Counted from the stretch's first letter, positions 1-11,688 are shown. The stretch is DNA of 64,000 bases from Oncomelania hupensis (GCA_036898135.1 CM072511.1:44292641-44356640); one strand, 5' to 3'. The notes: generated by a model from the sequence alone, not told the origin. Program-made: numbers and translations.

Positions 1-1194
1 CCCATTCCAAGGCTAGAACACTGAAGGATATTTTGAGCTTGCGATAGCATGAGAGAAATCTGGTTGTCGTAGTATTATAGGCAGAGACAGGAGAACAACT
101 TCAACAAGGTCACGACACAGTGAGCGGTTAACAACCCATTGCTGACAGATCAATAGCAACATCAGTGCACTCTTTCTGGCGCGCAAATTATACTGGCTGA
201 AGCATGGTTCTATATTACAGTGAATCTGAAGCAAATTTTTTTTTTCAAGCTGTTTACACTACATGGCATCATTATAGGAGTCCCGGAGTTTAGTAATCCA
301 CCTTTTTATCGTTGCAGTAAAGGATTTCCGATAAGCATATAAAAAGGTTTGTAGCTTGTCTGTGGTAGTTACAAAGTTAGACAGAAATCAGCCCGGAAAC
401 ACCCGAGTGTATTTCGCGTCACGGTGGACTTGTTAGTCGTAAATTAGGCTCCATGTCGCATGACCTACTACTAAATGTGTTTATCTCGCCTTTTGGTGCT
501 AAACGTATGTATGACATTGAATGTTTGAGATTGTATGCTATATATGGCTGTGTACCCTAACTGACAGCGCGTGTGCGCGACTGAAATATCCACGATGGCA
601 TATAACAAGGGGGATAATTCTTGTACTGATAATAAAAATTAATAAAGTATAGCAGTTGGTCTTTTTAGAACACAACATGCGACGTTTAGATTCAAATTTA
701 TATGAGTAAGATGAGTAATTAAGCAGATAGTAATTTCACGGCGCGATACACTTTTGTAACGGTGGTCACTTCCGGTCTTGAAAATGGATTCATCATTATA
801 ACCTCGGCTCCTGCAATAGGTGCGATTTTCTGTTTTGATGTAGAAGGAATCAGACTTAGGGGTAGTGGAAATTCATTTAAACGAAGCGTGTGACTCAACA
901 AAAAGCACCCGATTCGGAAGGGGATCGAATTCCTTCAGTGATGCAAGCTGTTGGGGTTGCCGATCAACTTCAAGACCAGTTGGTGTTCTGGAACATTTGA
1001 ATGTGCAAGAACAAGTTTTGCATGTGTAGTTTTCGACCGGATGATTTTCTTTTAAATTTTCCTTAAACATTTTAAACATTCTACAATTACTTACCTTTTT
1101 GTTATTGTAACACATATCTTTTGTCTTCGATTGAATTATTTTCTGTTATTGTCCCTGCAATATGAACACGAATAATGGTCTATTATTGACATCA
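1..1194. other. no recognisable gene
   Basis: Only short frames. Two adjacent minus-strand frames (719-901 and 873-1115) read like one frame with a shift, but match nothing I know. Confidence 0.6.
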
Positions 1195-3676
1195 CTGAAA
1201 AGAGGAAAGGCGTCGTGTGTGCAAATGATTGTCACGTGCTTTTAGGAACATTAATTATGCAAAGAAGGTAAAGGTCACTGATTGTGGTGTAATGCAAGCG
1301 CTCGAAAAAAAAATTTCAATAATAAAGATAACATCACATATTCCAAAACATGCAGGCACTATCTATGGAAGTGAAAACATTGACTCGAAACATAATATAA
1401 GAAAAAAACGAATAAAGATTACATTGCTACAACACCAGAAAAGGAAATTAAATCTGAAATATAAAAAAGCAATAGAAAAACATTAGTTAACTTTGTTCAA
1501 AACCAAAAAATCAAAACAACTGTTTACCAGAATTGTTTTTGTCATTGACACATTGCCTTCGATTGTGAGAATAAGAAACAAAGAGCACGGGGTTTTTCTT
1601 TATTGGCCTCCTGTCATCAGATGCACCAGATGTCAACGATTTAATCACTCTCGGAAAGACTGCTTTGCGAAACCGAGATGCTGCAGATGTGATGGAAATC
1701 ATAATAGAAAATCCTGTTAACCTGAGCCCCGCATTGTGTTAACTGCGGTGGTACACACTCTGCTGCTTATCACGGTTGTGTTTGCAAAATGCTATTGAAA
1801 AGTGCTCAAAAAGAAAGATTAAAAGAACACTACATGAGCCTTCAAGACGTCATCAACAAAGTTACCAACACAACATGAAACCTGCAAGGAAACGTATGCA
1901 CACATTGCATCGAAAGTTCCATTCCAATCACCATCGTTTGAGAATTTTGTTCGAACCACCGTTATTCCGATTATCAACAGTAACAGTCAAGAAGATCTCA
2001 AACAAAATTTGAAGAACATTTACAGAATAACATGCATGGGCGAACAGATACAAAACAATCCAATCTTGAAAGATGAAACCAGCTATCAAATACGAGCAGT
2101 CTTTGAGCTTCCTAGAATCTCTGAAATGAACAAAAAATGATGAAATATTAAAGTTCATTTGTAAAATCGAAAACATGTCCATTCCAGCTGCAGTGGAAAA
2201 AAAAAATCAACACACTATCCGACATACTACAAATCTGCAAGGTTGTGAATGACTCGCAAAATCTGTTCATAGATTACTCTACAATCAGGGGACTGAAATA
2301 AGAGAAAATAACAGATTAAGACAAGAAAACTCAAAAATTATACCTGTTCCGGGTATCACACTGAAAGACGTAAGCACCTGGACCAACACTGTGGACAAAA
2401 ATGAGGTTATAGAACGATGCATTATTCATGCCAAAATCAACTGCAAAATGAAAAAATAGGGTCGGTCGGTGGGCTTTTTTTGGTGAACTTTTTTCACCTT
2501 GGGTGCGATTTTTGCGGGCCTTTTTCTTTTTTTTCCCAGACGATCTTCCCCCCCCCCCCCCACCCTCCAAAGTTTAGGGTCGGACCAAAAAAAATTAGGG
2601 TCGGTCGGAAAACCGTAAACAGACAATTTGTTTGGCCTTAACATTGTGTGTGCATACATCCCGAGAGGACCAAAGGAAACCCACTCTGACTGGTTCACAA
2701 ATATTAATAACAATGAACGATGGATAATTACAGGAGATTTCCAACTCTCATTCTCCAGTGTGGGACTCGGACTGTGATCACAATACTAATATAAAGTTTA
2801 CCGACAATATTATACATTCTAATCTCGTTCTTTTAAATGTGTCAGATCCACCGCCTAAACAATGGGTACACCACTGAGTGCTAATCCCACGAGAAACCAC
2901 CACGCCAAATATCTAACACATAAAACACAAGAGAGAACAATTACAACATTTTATTCACACAAAAACAAACAAAATGGAAGATCAATTTTTACTGCAGAAT
3001 TAGTTGCTATTTTAAAGGCTCTTAGTAAAATTATTAGTTTACAAATATTTTTTTAAGGCTTGTATTTTGTGTAGATTCTATGTCTGTACTTCAGGCATTG
3101 CAATCTCAAGTTCACAAGGAACGGAAAGAGTTAATCATTGAGATCAAGCATGCTATACATAGCCTCAGAGTCAATGGTACAGAAATAAGCTTTTGCTGGG
3201 TACCTTCACACTGTGGATTGGTGTATCATGACATATTTGACAGAAAAGCTAAGCAAGGAGCCTTAAATGTTAATGCAAAATTCCTTGATATATTTCCATC
3301 ATCCAAGGAATTGCAAAACCAAATTGAAAGGAATATGATACAATCCTTTAATACTAAGGCAATGTTCAATACCGCAGTATGCTGTGCGGACCAAATATTG
3401 TAGAAATATTGAATGTGTGTGTAACCAGCCCTTCTCACTTAAACATATTCTTTTTGATTGCAATGTTATTACCCCCTTGTTTATTCCAGTCTTAGACAGG
3501 AAAACAAGTCTAGCAGACTTTGATTTAGATTAATGCACCGTCGTGGCAAAAATCTTAATTGATACACCAGTAGCTAGATTTGTTTAACTGTCTTCCCCCC
3601 CACCCCCACCCCCTCTTTTTTTATCTTATCATCTTTGGTGAACAAGACATTAATAAACCAACCAACCAACCAACCA
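1195..3676 (+). mobile_element. decayed I/Jockey-type non-LTR retrotransposon with RNase H
   Basis: Three recognisable pieces lie in order. (1) ORF1 zinc knuckles at about 1610-1790: RCTRCQRFNHSRKDC, then CCRCDGNHNRKSC, then CVNCGGTHSAAYHGC. (2) An apurinic-type endonuclease piece at about 2636-2850: VCAYIPRGPKETHSDWF and WIITGDF, with a GDF motif. (3) An RNase H piece at about 2985-3403: IFTAELVAILKAL, VDSMSVLQALQSQ and FCWVPSHCG. The reverse transcriptase that should lie between the endonuclease and RNase H is missing, and several frameshifts and stops are present. The 3' end is marked by an (AACC)n tail near 3655-3676. Not functional. Confidence 0.8.
2450..2636. repeat. low-complexity T/C/G insert inside the LINE remnant
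   Basis: GGGTCGGTCGG occurs near both ends of a stretch rich in T and C runs, including a run of 14 C near 2548-2561. It interrupts the endonuclease-side coding remnant. Identity is unknown; it may be a separate insertion. Confidence 0.35.
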
Positions 3677-4119
3677 AAAACAAACTAATCTATATATTTA
3701 TATAACCCATGAACCCACCCGTACCCACAATCACACTTAACTATAAATGAAAAAGAAAACTAGTAAACAAACTACTTTACTACAGAAAATGCCACTCCAA
3801 CTAAGTAGATATATTTTCTTGAAAAATATAATAAAGTTGTCTTATTTTATCTTACCTATCTATCTATACATGTGACTTTACACAACCGGCAACTGGCATT
3901 CCTTGAAGTTCATTTTCTTGAGCAACGTTATGAGGGAATAATAAACAACTTTTCCTGTACAGACTTGTTCAGTTCGCTTGATGGCAGTCAACGACCAGCT
4001 AGCGTGGTTCCCCATAGACGCTCAAGTCAATTTAAACGCCCTGTTGTTCACATGAGCTCCCGGTGATTCCGGTTAAAGCCAGCCACGTCACACTCCAAGG
4101 TGGAGATGCCAATACCAGT

Positions 4120-4827
4120 TTTTTTTTTATTGATTGATTGTTGCTTTAGGTCCAGCGGACTCTTCCGAGCGAAATCAGGACCGGACAACCCCCGATCCGC
4201 ATAAAAGATCTGCTGAAACAACCCTAGTGGGAAAATTGAATGCCCTCCACCGGCCAGTCACTTTACAATAAAGACATCCCACGCAGGGGACGGCTGAGGC
4301 TTTACCCCAACTACTCGAACCCCCGGTTACAAAAACAAATTAGAATACAAACATCATTCATTATAAATTATCAACAAAACATATGCATATAAGATGCCTA
4401 TATTGCTAAATAATAACATCATAGGAAGCCCTAGTGACCACCCGGCAGAAAGCGTACAACACTCCCAAGCTGATCCAACAGACCTCATACACAAACAAGG
4501 AGTCTTGTCCAGGAAGAGTTTTCAAGAAAAAAGGTAGGTCATTGATCTAGCGAAGAAGAAGATAGTATAGCAGAGTGATAGGACAGAGCAGGAATGGGAA
4601 AGAGTAAATGAGGAAGACAGCGACAGTGGGAATTTAAAGCACTAAATTTCCAGAAAGTGGGGATACTATTTATACTGAAACCCCCCGGCACCCCAACGGG
4701 GGTACTGTTGCCGCAGTGAATTGGTCATGCCTACAAAGTCAAGACAGGTTTTCAACTGGGGCTTTCACTTTTCCCTTTATAGGTTAGAACAATCTACAGT
4801 GGCAAGATTGCTCATGACCCCAAGGGG
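4120..4827 (-). mobile_element. R1 dispersed element, complete copy with 13-bp target-site duplication
   Basis: An uncharacterised non-coding element of about 700 bp. The direct repeat TGCCAATACCAGT at 4107-4119 and 4828-4840 flanks it exactly. On the minus strand it begins CCCCTTGGGGTCATGAGC and ends in a (CAAT)n-like tail followed by a run of A. It has no long ORF and no clear tRNA-type A/B boxes. The target duplication and repeat tail point to LINE-machinery (target-primed) insertion. It is homologous over its whole length to 23219-23882. Confidence 0.8.
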
Positions 4828-5113
4828 TGCCAATACCAGTACACTAAGACATACACAAGAGTAGATTCTTGCATTATTAATCAACCAACATAGGAAAGGT
4901 ACCCACACACTCTTCTGCATCCCAGTGCATGTTAATACTTTTCTCCGTTCTATCCACTATCACGCTCATTTAATAAATTACCTCCCTTTATCATGATTGA
5001 AACGAATGAACTCACCAAATTATTTCCCTTTATTGGCGCGATTATTGTATAAACTTAAAAACATAGGATTATCAGGCCACATATATAAATATATTAAAAC
5101 ATTCCTTATATCT

Positions 5114-5248
<135 letters not shown>

Positions 5249-5517
5249 TAGATATATATAATACTCGTAATTGTGTACCAGTTGTGGGTGTGTGTGTATG
5301 TGGACGTGCGTGCGTGCTTTACTTCTTGAAACAACTTTCTTCTCTTAGCTCATTCAATGTTTTAATATCCAGTTGAAGCATTTGTGGTTGTAGAGCGACT
5401 GAAATTTTATACCGCATCACCAAATCAAAATCCTATGTATTTTTGAATTAATTGGGTAATAAAGTGTCTTGAATTGACTCTTGACTTAAAAAAACATTAA
5501 AAGTTTATTCTGATGGG

Positions 5518-6460
5518 TATGTAATTTCTTCAGGAGATTCAGGCGTAGGACTTGTATTCCCAGATCTTAAAATTATAACACTTTTACACCCCTCCCCCCC
5601 AGCCACCCACCTCCAGTTTGGGTGCCGCGGTTTTCTGTATAAATAGTATCCCCACTTTCGAAAAATTTCGTGCTTTAAATTGCCAACGTTTCTGTTATTT
5701 TCATTTGTTCGTTCTCGCTCCTAATCTGTTCTATCAGTCTACTATCTTTTATCTTTCTCGCTAGACCAGTCTCCTACCTTTTTTCTTCAGAACTCTCCCA
5801 AAACTCCTCGTCTGTGTATGAGGGTCTATTGGATCAGCTTGGGGATATTGGACGCTTCCTGCCAAATGGTCGCTAGGGCTTTCTATGGTGTTATTATTTA
5901 GCAATTTAGGCATTTGATATGTTTGTGTTTTGTTAATATTTTATAGTGATGTTTATATTCTATTTTGTTTTTGTAAACGGGGGTTCGATAAATTAGAGTA
6001 CAGCCGCAGCGTCCCCTGCATGGGATGCCTTTATTGTAAAGTGACCGGCTGGTGGAGTTACTTCAGTGTTACCATTAGTGTTGTTTCAGCAGATCATTTA
6101 TACGGATCGGGGGATGAGGTTTTTTTCAACAACATTGTGGTCCTGATTCGGCTCTTTGCAGTCCGCTGGACCCTTTTAACATTGACTAACTAACTAACTA
6201 ACTAACCATTGCATGAGTCTTCACTGCAGAGTTGGTGGCTATATTAATGTTTCTTCACATACATTAATTAATACATCACTTGATTTGTATGGGATTCTCC
6301 TATGTGTTGATTCAAAATCGGTATTATATGCTTTAAATTCTAATTAAAATCATGACAGAAATGATTTTATATTTAAAATAAAACATCTAATTCAATCTAA
6401 CGGAATACTTAAATAGCATTGTATGCAAAGTATCACATCGAATTCTTTTTTTTTTTTTAA
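5518..6460 (+). mobile_element. second RNase H remnant of the same LINE type, split by an R1 copy
   Basis: Before the R1 copy the sequence reads DSGVGLVFPDLKIITLL (5536-5586). After it, VFTAELVAILMFL (about 6213-6251) and CVDSKSVLYALN (about 6304-6339) follow. These are successive parts of a LINE RNase H domain, like those at 2985-3110. The intervening 5600-6204 is a copy of R1, so an older LINE fragment was interrupted by a later insertion. Confidence 0.65.
5600..6204 (+). mobile_element. R1 dispersed element, 5'-variant copy
   Basis: Shares with the complete copies the block TATAAATAGTATCCCCAC, the segment around GTTGGATCAGCTTGGGG-like sequence, TTCTATTTTGTTTTTGTAAA and GGATGCCTTTATTGTAAAGT. 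It ends in (CTAA)n at 6185-6204 rather than (CAAT)n. The 5' end starts after a C-rich tract and lacks the first ~130 bp of the complete copies. Confidence 0.75.
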
Positions 6461-7414
6461 AGAAAAGTGACAAATTTAGCGATGTCAAGTTTTTTATTTT
6501 AAAAAAAGACATACCTTATAATGACGATACCATCTTCAAGATGGTAATCATCCAAGCGTGCTCCATTCAACATAGACATTAAACAAATAAAATATACTGA
6601 TTATTTTAAGCTATCCGTAGAGCCCAAATTTAGGTTTTAACAAAGGTTTCAGGAGAATAACTTACGCTATAAAAGGGAAATTGAAATAGTTTTATTTATA
6701 ATTAAATATATTATATATTTTGTTAGTATGTAATTATTTTTCAATAATTATAATAATTTCAAATACATTTTCTGCAATGATTGGAACAAACATGCATGTG
6801 TCCATCTTGTTTCCTTCCTCATATATCACAAATAAGCAATAACTATAGTATGGATTTTTGTCGGTTATTATATTGTTATATTAATTTTTGCTCACTTTAT
6901 TTAATTTATTTTAAATTTTAAACTAATCTTTGTATGATTTCATTCGTGGTCTAACATCACATATGTAAATAGACTTTACATTAAATACATTATTTTTAAA
7001 AAAAAACGTTTGTAACCTATTTTGCATTCTGAGTAAGGGTTCAGACTCACTGTAATATCATGCACCAAGTTAGAAAAAGATTGGGAAGGAAGGGGAAAAG
7101 AGAAGAAGGTTGTGGGAGAGGGGAATGAGGGGCGAGTAGTCGAGTTAAATCATGCAGCAGCTGGAGCGTTTCAGTCAATATAATGTCCAGTTTGTGTGCC
7201 ACCTTACATTTCAGTGGCTAATTTTGCCGGCGCTTGGAGCAAGGGAAGGATAGGATAGTATAAAAAGCAAATTGTAATTATTTCTAACTTCATTTGTATG
7301 GTTTCATAGTGATTCAGTCAATTTACTCCGTACCTAAGCGCGGTCCTATAATACGTATCGTGCATCGAGACTTAGAGCGGAGTACGTCGACTGCATTCAT
7401 GTTGCAGTTGTGGA
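6461..7414. other. AT-rich stretch without recognised features
   Basis: Very AT-rich, no ORF of note, no repeat boundary recognised. Confidence 0.65.
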
Positions 7415-7748
7415 GAATTTCGGTAATACCTTTATATGTTTTAATGTGTTGCATATCAATTAACCTTGCAGTAATTACAAGCCGAAGGCGCTTGAAAGTG
7501 AAGGGAATGTTGTTGTATCAATTTTATTTTCAGATTAACCTAAGTTGTCCTGATGATGAAGGGGACGATTATATCTGGTTGTGAATTTCGGTAATACCTT
7601 TATATGTTTTAATGTGTTGCATATCAATTAACCTTGCAGTAATTACAAGCCGAAGGCGCTTGAAACTGAAGGGAATGTTGTTGTATCAATTTTATTTTCA
7701 GATTAACCTAAGTTGTCCTGATGATGAAGGGGACGATTATATCTGGTG
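7415..7748. repeat. near-perfect tandem duplication, 168-bp unit x2
   Basis: 7415-7582 is repeated at 7583-7748 with about one change (CTTGAAAGTGA versus CTTGAAACTGA) before the copies diverge. The near identity indicates a recent duplication. Confidence 0.9.
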
Positions 7749-8757
7749 GTGTCCACTTTTATATAACGCACGGGCTCCCTGCCTTGAAGACCTGCATAAG
7801 GCGTTAATGCGAATGACAGTTCTATATACTGTAAGCTGAAAGGTCCAAATGTCCAGGACCAGAAGGAAACCTCGGATAAATGTATTATAAGCTCGCTTGA
7901 TTTGTTTGAGTTTTCAGTGCGAGTATAGCGACGGGATCCTTTTGGCCTATCCACACTAACTTTGAAGAGTTGTCAAAGGCTTTGGCAAGAGGTATCAAAA
8001 CATCAGAATGTCCAGGTTAGGAAAACGGATGAAGCATTGTTGGCGAGGTGTGAGCTCTCTGCCTCTGCTGTCCTGTAGAGAAGACGTATTGAGCTACGCG
8101 AGGTAGCCTATATAGTCGTTTGTTTTCAGTGCATTGTATTCAATTTGTGTGTGTGCGTGTTTTGTTTAATGTAAGGGTCATGATATCTTGTGTGGTGAAA
8201 ATATATAGTTTCTTATTTGTTGTCGAAGCTCCTAGTTTCTTGCATGCCGAATTCCTATAGTTAGCATCTTGTTTGATGCGGAGTAAAAGATATTGATTGG
8301 GGGACATTAATTGTGCCAATACGGGAAGGCAACGGTTACGCTTTTGTCGATTTGAGTGTTTCTGTTTGAGAGTTTCCTATACGCATAAGCTATGCTTTTC
8401 TCCCGTCGATATTATGGCACCTTTGTATGATATTATGAACGTAGCAGCAATAGTTTGTTTTTATAAATACTAATATCAACCACAATTTTGTTTTACTTAA
8501 ACTTGAAGAAAATAAATGTTTGCAAGAATGATTACAGATAGGAGGCGAAATAATTAAATTAAAGGTCAACCACAGTGCTCGGTCAAAAAGTTTCTGCTGA
8601 AAGAACTTTACTAAATAATACCAGATGCAAAAAATTCGGTAAGCAAAGCTCTACCGTTTAATAAATATCGATCACTAAAAGTGGGATTTCCTACCTGTAA
8701 TTAAGGGTAAGGGAAGTAATAATCTAAAACGCAGCTATCGCTGATCTCCCCTCGCAG

Positions 8758-8865
8758 TGACGTCAGCAGCTGCATACAATGGCCGACTGCGAAGAAGTTA
8801 CAAGCGAGACAAGCAGTGTTTCTTCACTCGATCTGTCGTGTTACAGCAGTGCTCTCTTCTGTTAG
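8758..8865 (+). promoter_or_regulatory. CRE palindrome TGACGTCA followed by a short ATG ORF
   Basis: A perfect TGACGTCA lies at 8758-8765. An ATG at 8779 in good context (ACAATGG) opens a 28-codon Ser-rich ORF starting MADCEEVTSETSSVSSLDL and stopping at 8863-8865. It could be a first exon or a 5' UTR of an unseen gene, but no clear donor was found. A second GACGTCA core lies at about 9589-9595 near the THAP ORF start. Confidence 0.25.
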
Positions 8866-8976
8866 AAACGAATTCGACCCCCGAGTACTAATTGTAATAA
8901 TAAACAAATAATTATACGAGCTAGACCAGTGAATACATACCCTCTTGCGTTCCCTTTTCTGAAAAGCTCCTCTGAC

Positions 8977-9084
8977 CACAGGCTGTGAAGTCCGTAGGCC
9001 TTGCCTCAATTACATACTATACTTGCCTCAATTACATACTATAGTATGTAATTGAGGCAAGGCCTACGGACTTCACAGCCTGTG
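8977..9084. repeat. perfect inverted repeat (45-bp arms) at the 3' end of the THAP ORF
   Basis: The arm at 8977-9021 is exactly the reverse complement of the arm at 9040-9084. The 18-bp spacer 9022-9039 repeats an internal part of the left arm (CTTGCCTCAATTACATAC), so a shorter perfect palindrome centred near 9041 also exists. It would form a long hairpin. An origin by template switching during replication or repair is likely (inference). Confidence 0.9.
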
Positions 9085-9610
9085 CTCTGACTTTCCTGAC
9101 GCCTGGCAAACTGATAGCAGACGATGGATGTGTAGTAGCCACTGTGACTGTAGTTGAAGCAGTACTAATAGGCCTACTACTAGTAACTTGAATCACTGTT
9201 ACTGTTGTTGAGGCGCTTGTTGCAATGGCATACGGACTTTGGATCGTTGGAACAGAGCCAGGCTTTAATGTCTGTATTGTTTTCATCCCAAAGCTCCGCA
9301 TTAAAGTGGCACTTGGGGGGTAGCAGTCTTCAGCGAAGTGTTTTGCGCAAATTGCTGACGACGAAGTTGGTGTCCCGTACTTCGGACCGAAGTTTACACG
9401 CTTTTCCTGCACGAATCTCACCCACTTATTTCGCACTTCTTCGTTTTTTGGAAACCTATGCAATGTTAACCCATCCGCTTGTTTGTTTGTACAACCTCCA
9501 ACGGCACAATATAGGCCACTGCTCTTCGTTTTCCTGCGTTTTGGTAGAGAAGGGGCACTATCGGACTCTATATTGTCTACTGCAGTTGACGTCACGAGCC
9601 ATGTGGTCAC
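9032..9610 (-). CDS. THAP-domain zinc-finger protein ORF (192 codons)
   Basis: Family knowledge: THAP domains are C2CH zinc-binding, sequence-specific DNA-binding modules found in P-element transposases and in regulators such as THAP1. Seen: residues 34-123 carry Cys35-x4-Cys40, Cys88-x2-His91, an invariant-type Trp63 (NKWVRFV), HF at 91-92 and the closing motif KPGSVPTI. A basic PKRRK at 23-27 may be a nuclear signal. The tail is Ser/Thr-rich with no transposase catalytic domain. The frame opens at GTG with no in-frame ATG before an upstream stop, so either a short 5' exon is missing or the copy is decayed. The last codons (SITYYSM) fall inside the 45-bp palindrome, so the original C-terminus may have been lost. 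It lies opposite to and upstream of the placed RasGRF exons, perhaps within an early intron. Confidence 0.75.
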   Translation of the reverse strand: MTTWLVTSTAVDNIESDSAPSLPKRRKTKSSGLYCAVGGCTNKQADGLTLHRFPKNEEVRNKWVRFVQEKRVNFGPKYGTPTSSSAICAKHFAEDCYPPSATLMRSFGMKTIQTLKPGSVPTIQSPYAIATSASTTVTVIQVTSSRPISTASTTVTVATTHPSSAISLPGVRKVRAQAVKSVGLASITYYSM

Positions 9611-9924
9611 GTGAGCGGACTTTTCGAAGGTGCAAAAGTTTATTCGAAGTAGATTTTATTAAATATTAAAAAAAAGGCAGTATTTTTCGGAAAAAAGTTG
9701 TTTGGCATGTGACTTCTTTTATTATGTAGATATTTTGTGCTCAGTTTTATGTTTCAATGATGTTGACCTTTAAGGTGTAAAACGCATGAAGAAATAGTTT
9801 CGCTGTGACTTAGGTACGAGACTATTGAGGTCACCGAGGGTTTTCTCCGGGCACTCCGGTTTCCTCCCTCCCTTCAATAATGGTACAGGATGCAGCCAAT
9901 ATAAAAATTTCAAAAATAAAAATT

Positions 9925-10090
9925 CGATTTTCTTCCGTCTTCTAATAGCGATCTCCCTGCCTTTACACCACCTGTTTGAGTGATGTATGTGTATTTGGTG
10001 TGTGTGAGGGTAAATGAGACAGGTGAGCGTGTATTTTGGTATAGATCGCCGCGCTTTGAGACTTGGGGAAAGGCGCGTACATAGCATCCT

Positions 10091-10176
<86 letters not shown>

Positions 10177-10177
10177 T
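9925..10177 (+). mobile_element. SINE-like repeat with (TTA)n tail, copy 1
   Basis: The body at 9925-10091 is about 75-80% similar by eye to 40825-40991. Shared strings are CCCTGCCTTTACACCAC, TTTGAGTGA, GTGAGCGTGTAT and AGATCGCCGCGCTTTGAG. It ends in an 86-bp (TTA)n tract at 10092-10177. It is a non-coding repeat whose class is unproven. Confidence 0.6.
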
Positions 10178-10494
10178 ACGGAAAGTAGATAGGGGACAGG
10201 GATTTGTGACAGCTTCTGGGACGCAAACCCTTTAAATGCAGTCGTCGTAGGTTCAAGGGTGCGATACGAACATAAGGCTAAATAAATGCATTGCCTCTCT
10301 TCTGATACAAGTTACATTAGGCCATTGAATTGCCTTTCTTTTACTTCCAGCTCACGAAGAGCAAGCAAACAGACTGTATGACAACGGAGTGAATGGATTC
10401 ACTACAGCTCGAAGAAAGCAATATGTCCTACACTGTGTCAGTCAAGTTGGCATGCAGCTAAGTTGATGCCTGGCGCTGCTTGAGCTTGATCACG

Positions 10495-10640
10495 TTTTTT
10501 GGGCCAGCGCCTTGAGCAGCCATCTGAATGCATAAACGTGCTATATCAAATCAATGTATTTCACTGTTGGCAGCCGTCTGCCGTATCGCTAATGGTGGGT
10601 GTGGACAGTAAGCTTCAGTGTTCATTGTCTCACTCACTTG
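10495..10640 (+). mobile_element. SINE 3'-end fragments
   Basis: 10501-10550 matches the 3' module of the SINE at 11797-11849 (GGGCCAGCGCCTTGAG then GTGCTATAT). 10592-10632 matches the body of the SINE at 26953 (GGTGGGTGTGGACAGTAAGC). Two SINE ends are thus juxtaposed. Confidence 0.5.
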
Positions 10641-11604
10641 GCACTGCTTTGACAATACGACAGCTTTAGCAACATCAGCTAAGACAGCAAGAACGGCATC
10701 GCCAATGTCTGTAGCCTAATCGCATCTTTCCCCTGCTGCCACAGTCCTAGAAAGACGTACCGAGAACGAACGCCCACGCTGTAAACACGGCTCGCTAGTA
10801 TATAGTAGGAATCAGCCATATTAGAAGGAATACCTGTTACGTTTCTACGCTGGTTTCAGAAATGAAATTAACTGTTCGTTGTTTTTTTTTTTGTTTTTTT
10901 AGAGCTTTCACTGGCCTAAAACACGATTTAACTGAAGCCGCCCCAGGCGTCAATTTGCGGGCTTGATGCCCACCGTCAAACGCCCCAAAACACTGAGCGA
11001 TCTCGAACGACCTACTCCTATTTTCGTATCACACCTTGAACCTGCGATGATTGCACTTACAACATTACAGGCACAAATCTCATTTGGCAGTTTTACTGAA
11101 GGGAATGTTGAATCAATTTTATTCCTCAGATTAACCACCACTTCACATACCCCACAGCCAGAACATAACTCAAAAACTGCTAGCACACTAAGTAACGCAC
11201 ACCCCCCAAACACATATCACTAATGTCGCGAATGTTCATACGCACATAACACCGGCCTTTCATCCTACGCAGATAGAAAAACAATTAAAAACTCGGGAAC
11301 TAACGAGCGGCAAAGTTAGTTTACTGCATATAACAGACGTCCAAATAAGCCTCTTGATTCAGCCATTGGGGTGATCAATAACGCCGTGCTATCACAGCAT
11401 GCTCGGTGCGTTGAACGTCTTCTTGTTGTCAAGTTGATATCAGTAATGTTGTCTTCTGAGTATTTATGTTCACTACATTGTTTGAGTTGAATATTAGTGT
11501 TACTCTTTCGATTCTGACAATTGTTTAGATACAGTTAAATGCTTGAAAATTGGAGTAAACTACTTTTGTTGACTTTGCACGCTTTCTTCTGCATTTCAGG
11601 TCTT

Positions 11605-11608
<4 letters not shown>
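10641..11608. other. no gene recognised
   Basis: A segment near 11098-11135 (GAAGGGAATGTTG, ATCAATTTTATT, CAGATTAAC) resembles part of the 168-bp unit at 7415-7748. Otherwise nothing recognisable. Confidence 0.5.

Positions 11609-11687
<79 letters not shown>
11609..11687. repeat. (CT)n microsatellite
   Basis: A perfect CT tract of about 79 bp directly upstream of a SINE. Confidence 0.95.

Positions 11688-11688
<1 letters not shown>

Noticed and set aside
719..1115. Minus-strand coding exon with a Cys-rich segment
   Set aside because: Needs a frameshift to join the two frames, matches no family I recognise, and lacks clear splice sites.
10963..11223. 86-codon plus-strand ORF
   Set aside because: Overlaps a minus-strand ORF of equal length and includes a stretch resembling the 7415-7748 repeat. 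No domain recognised.
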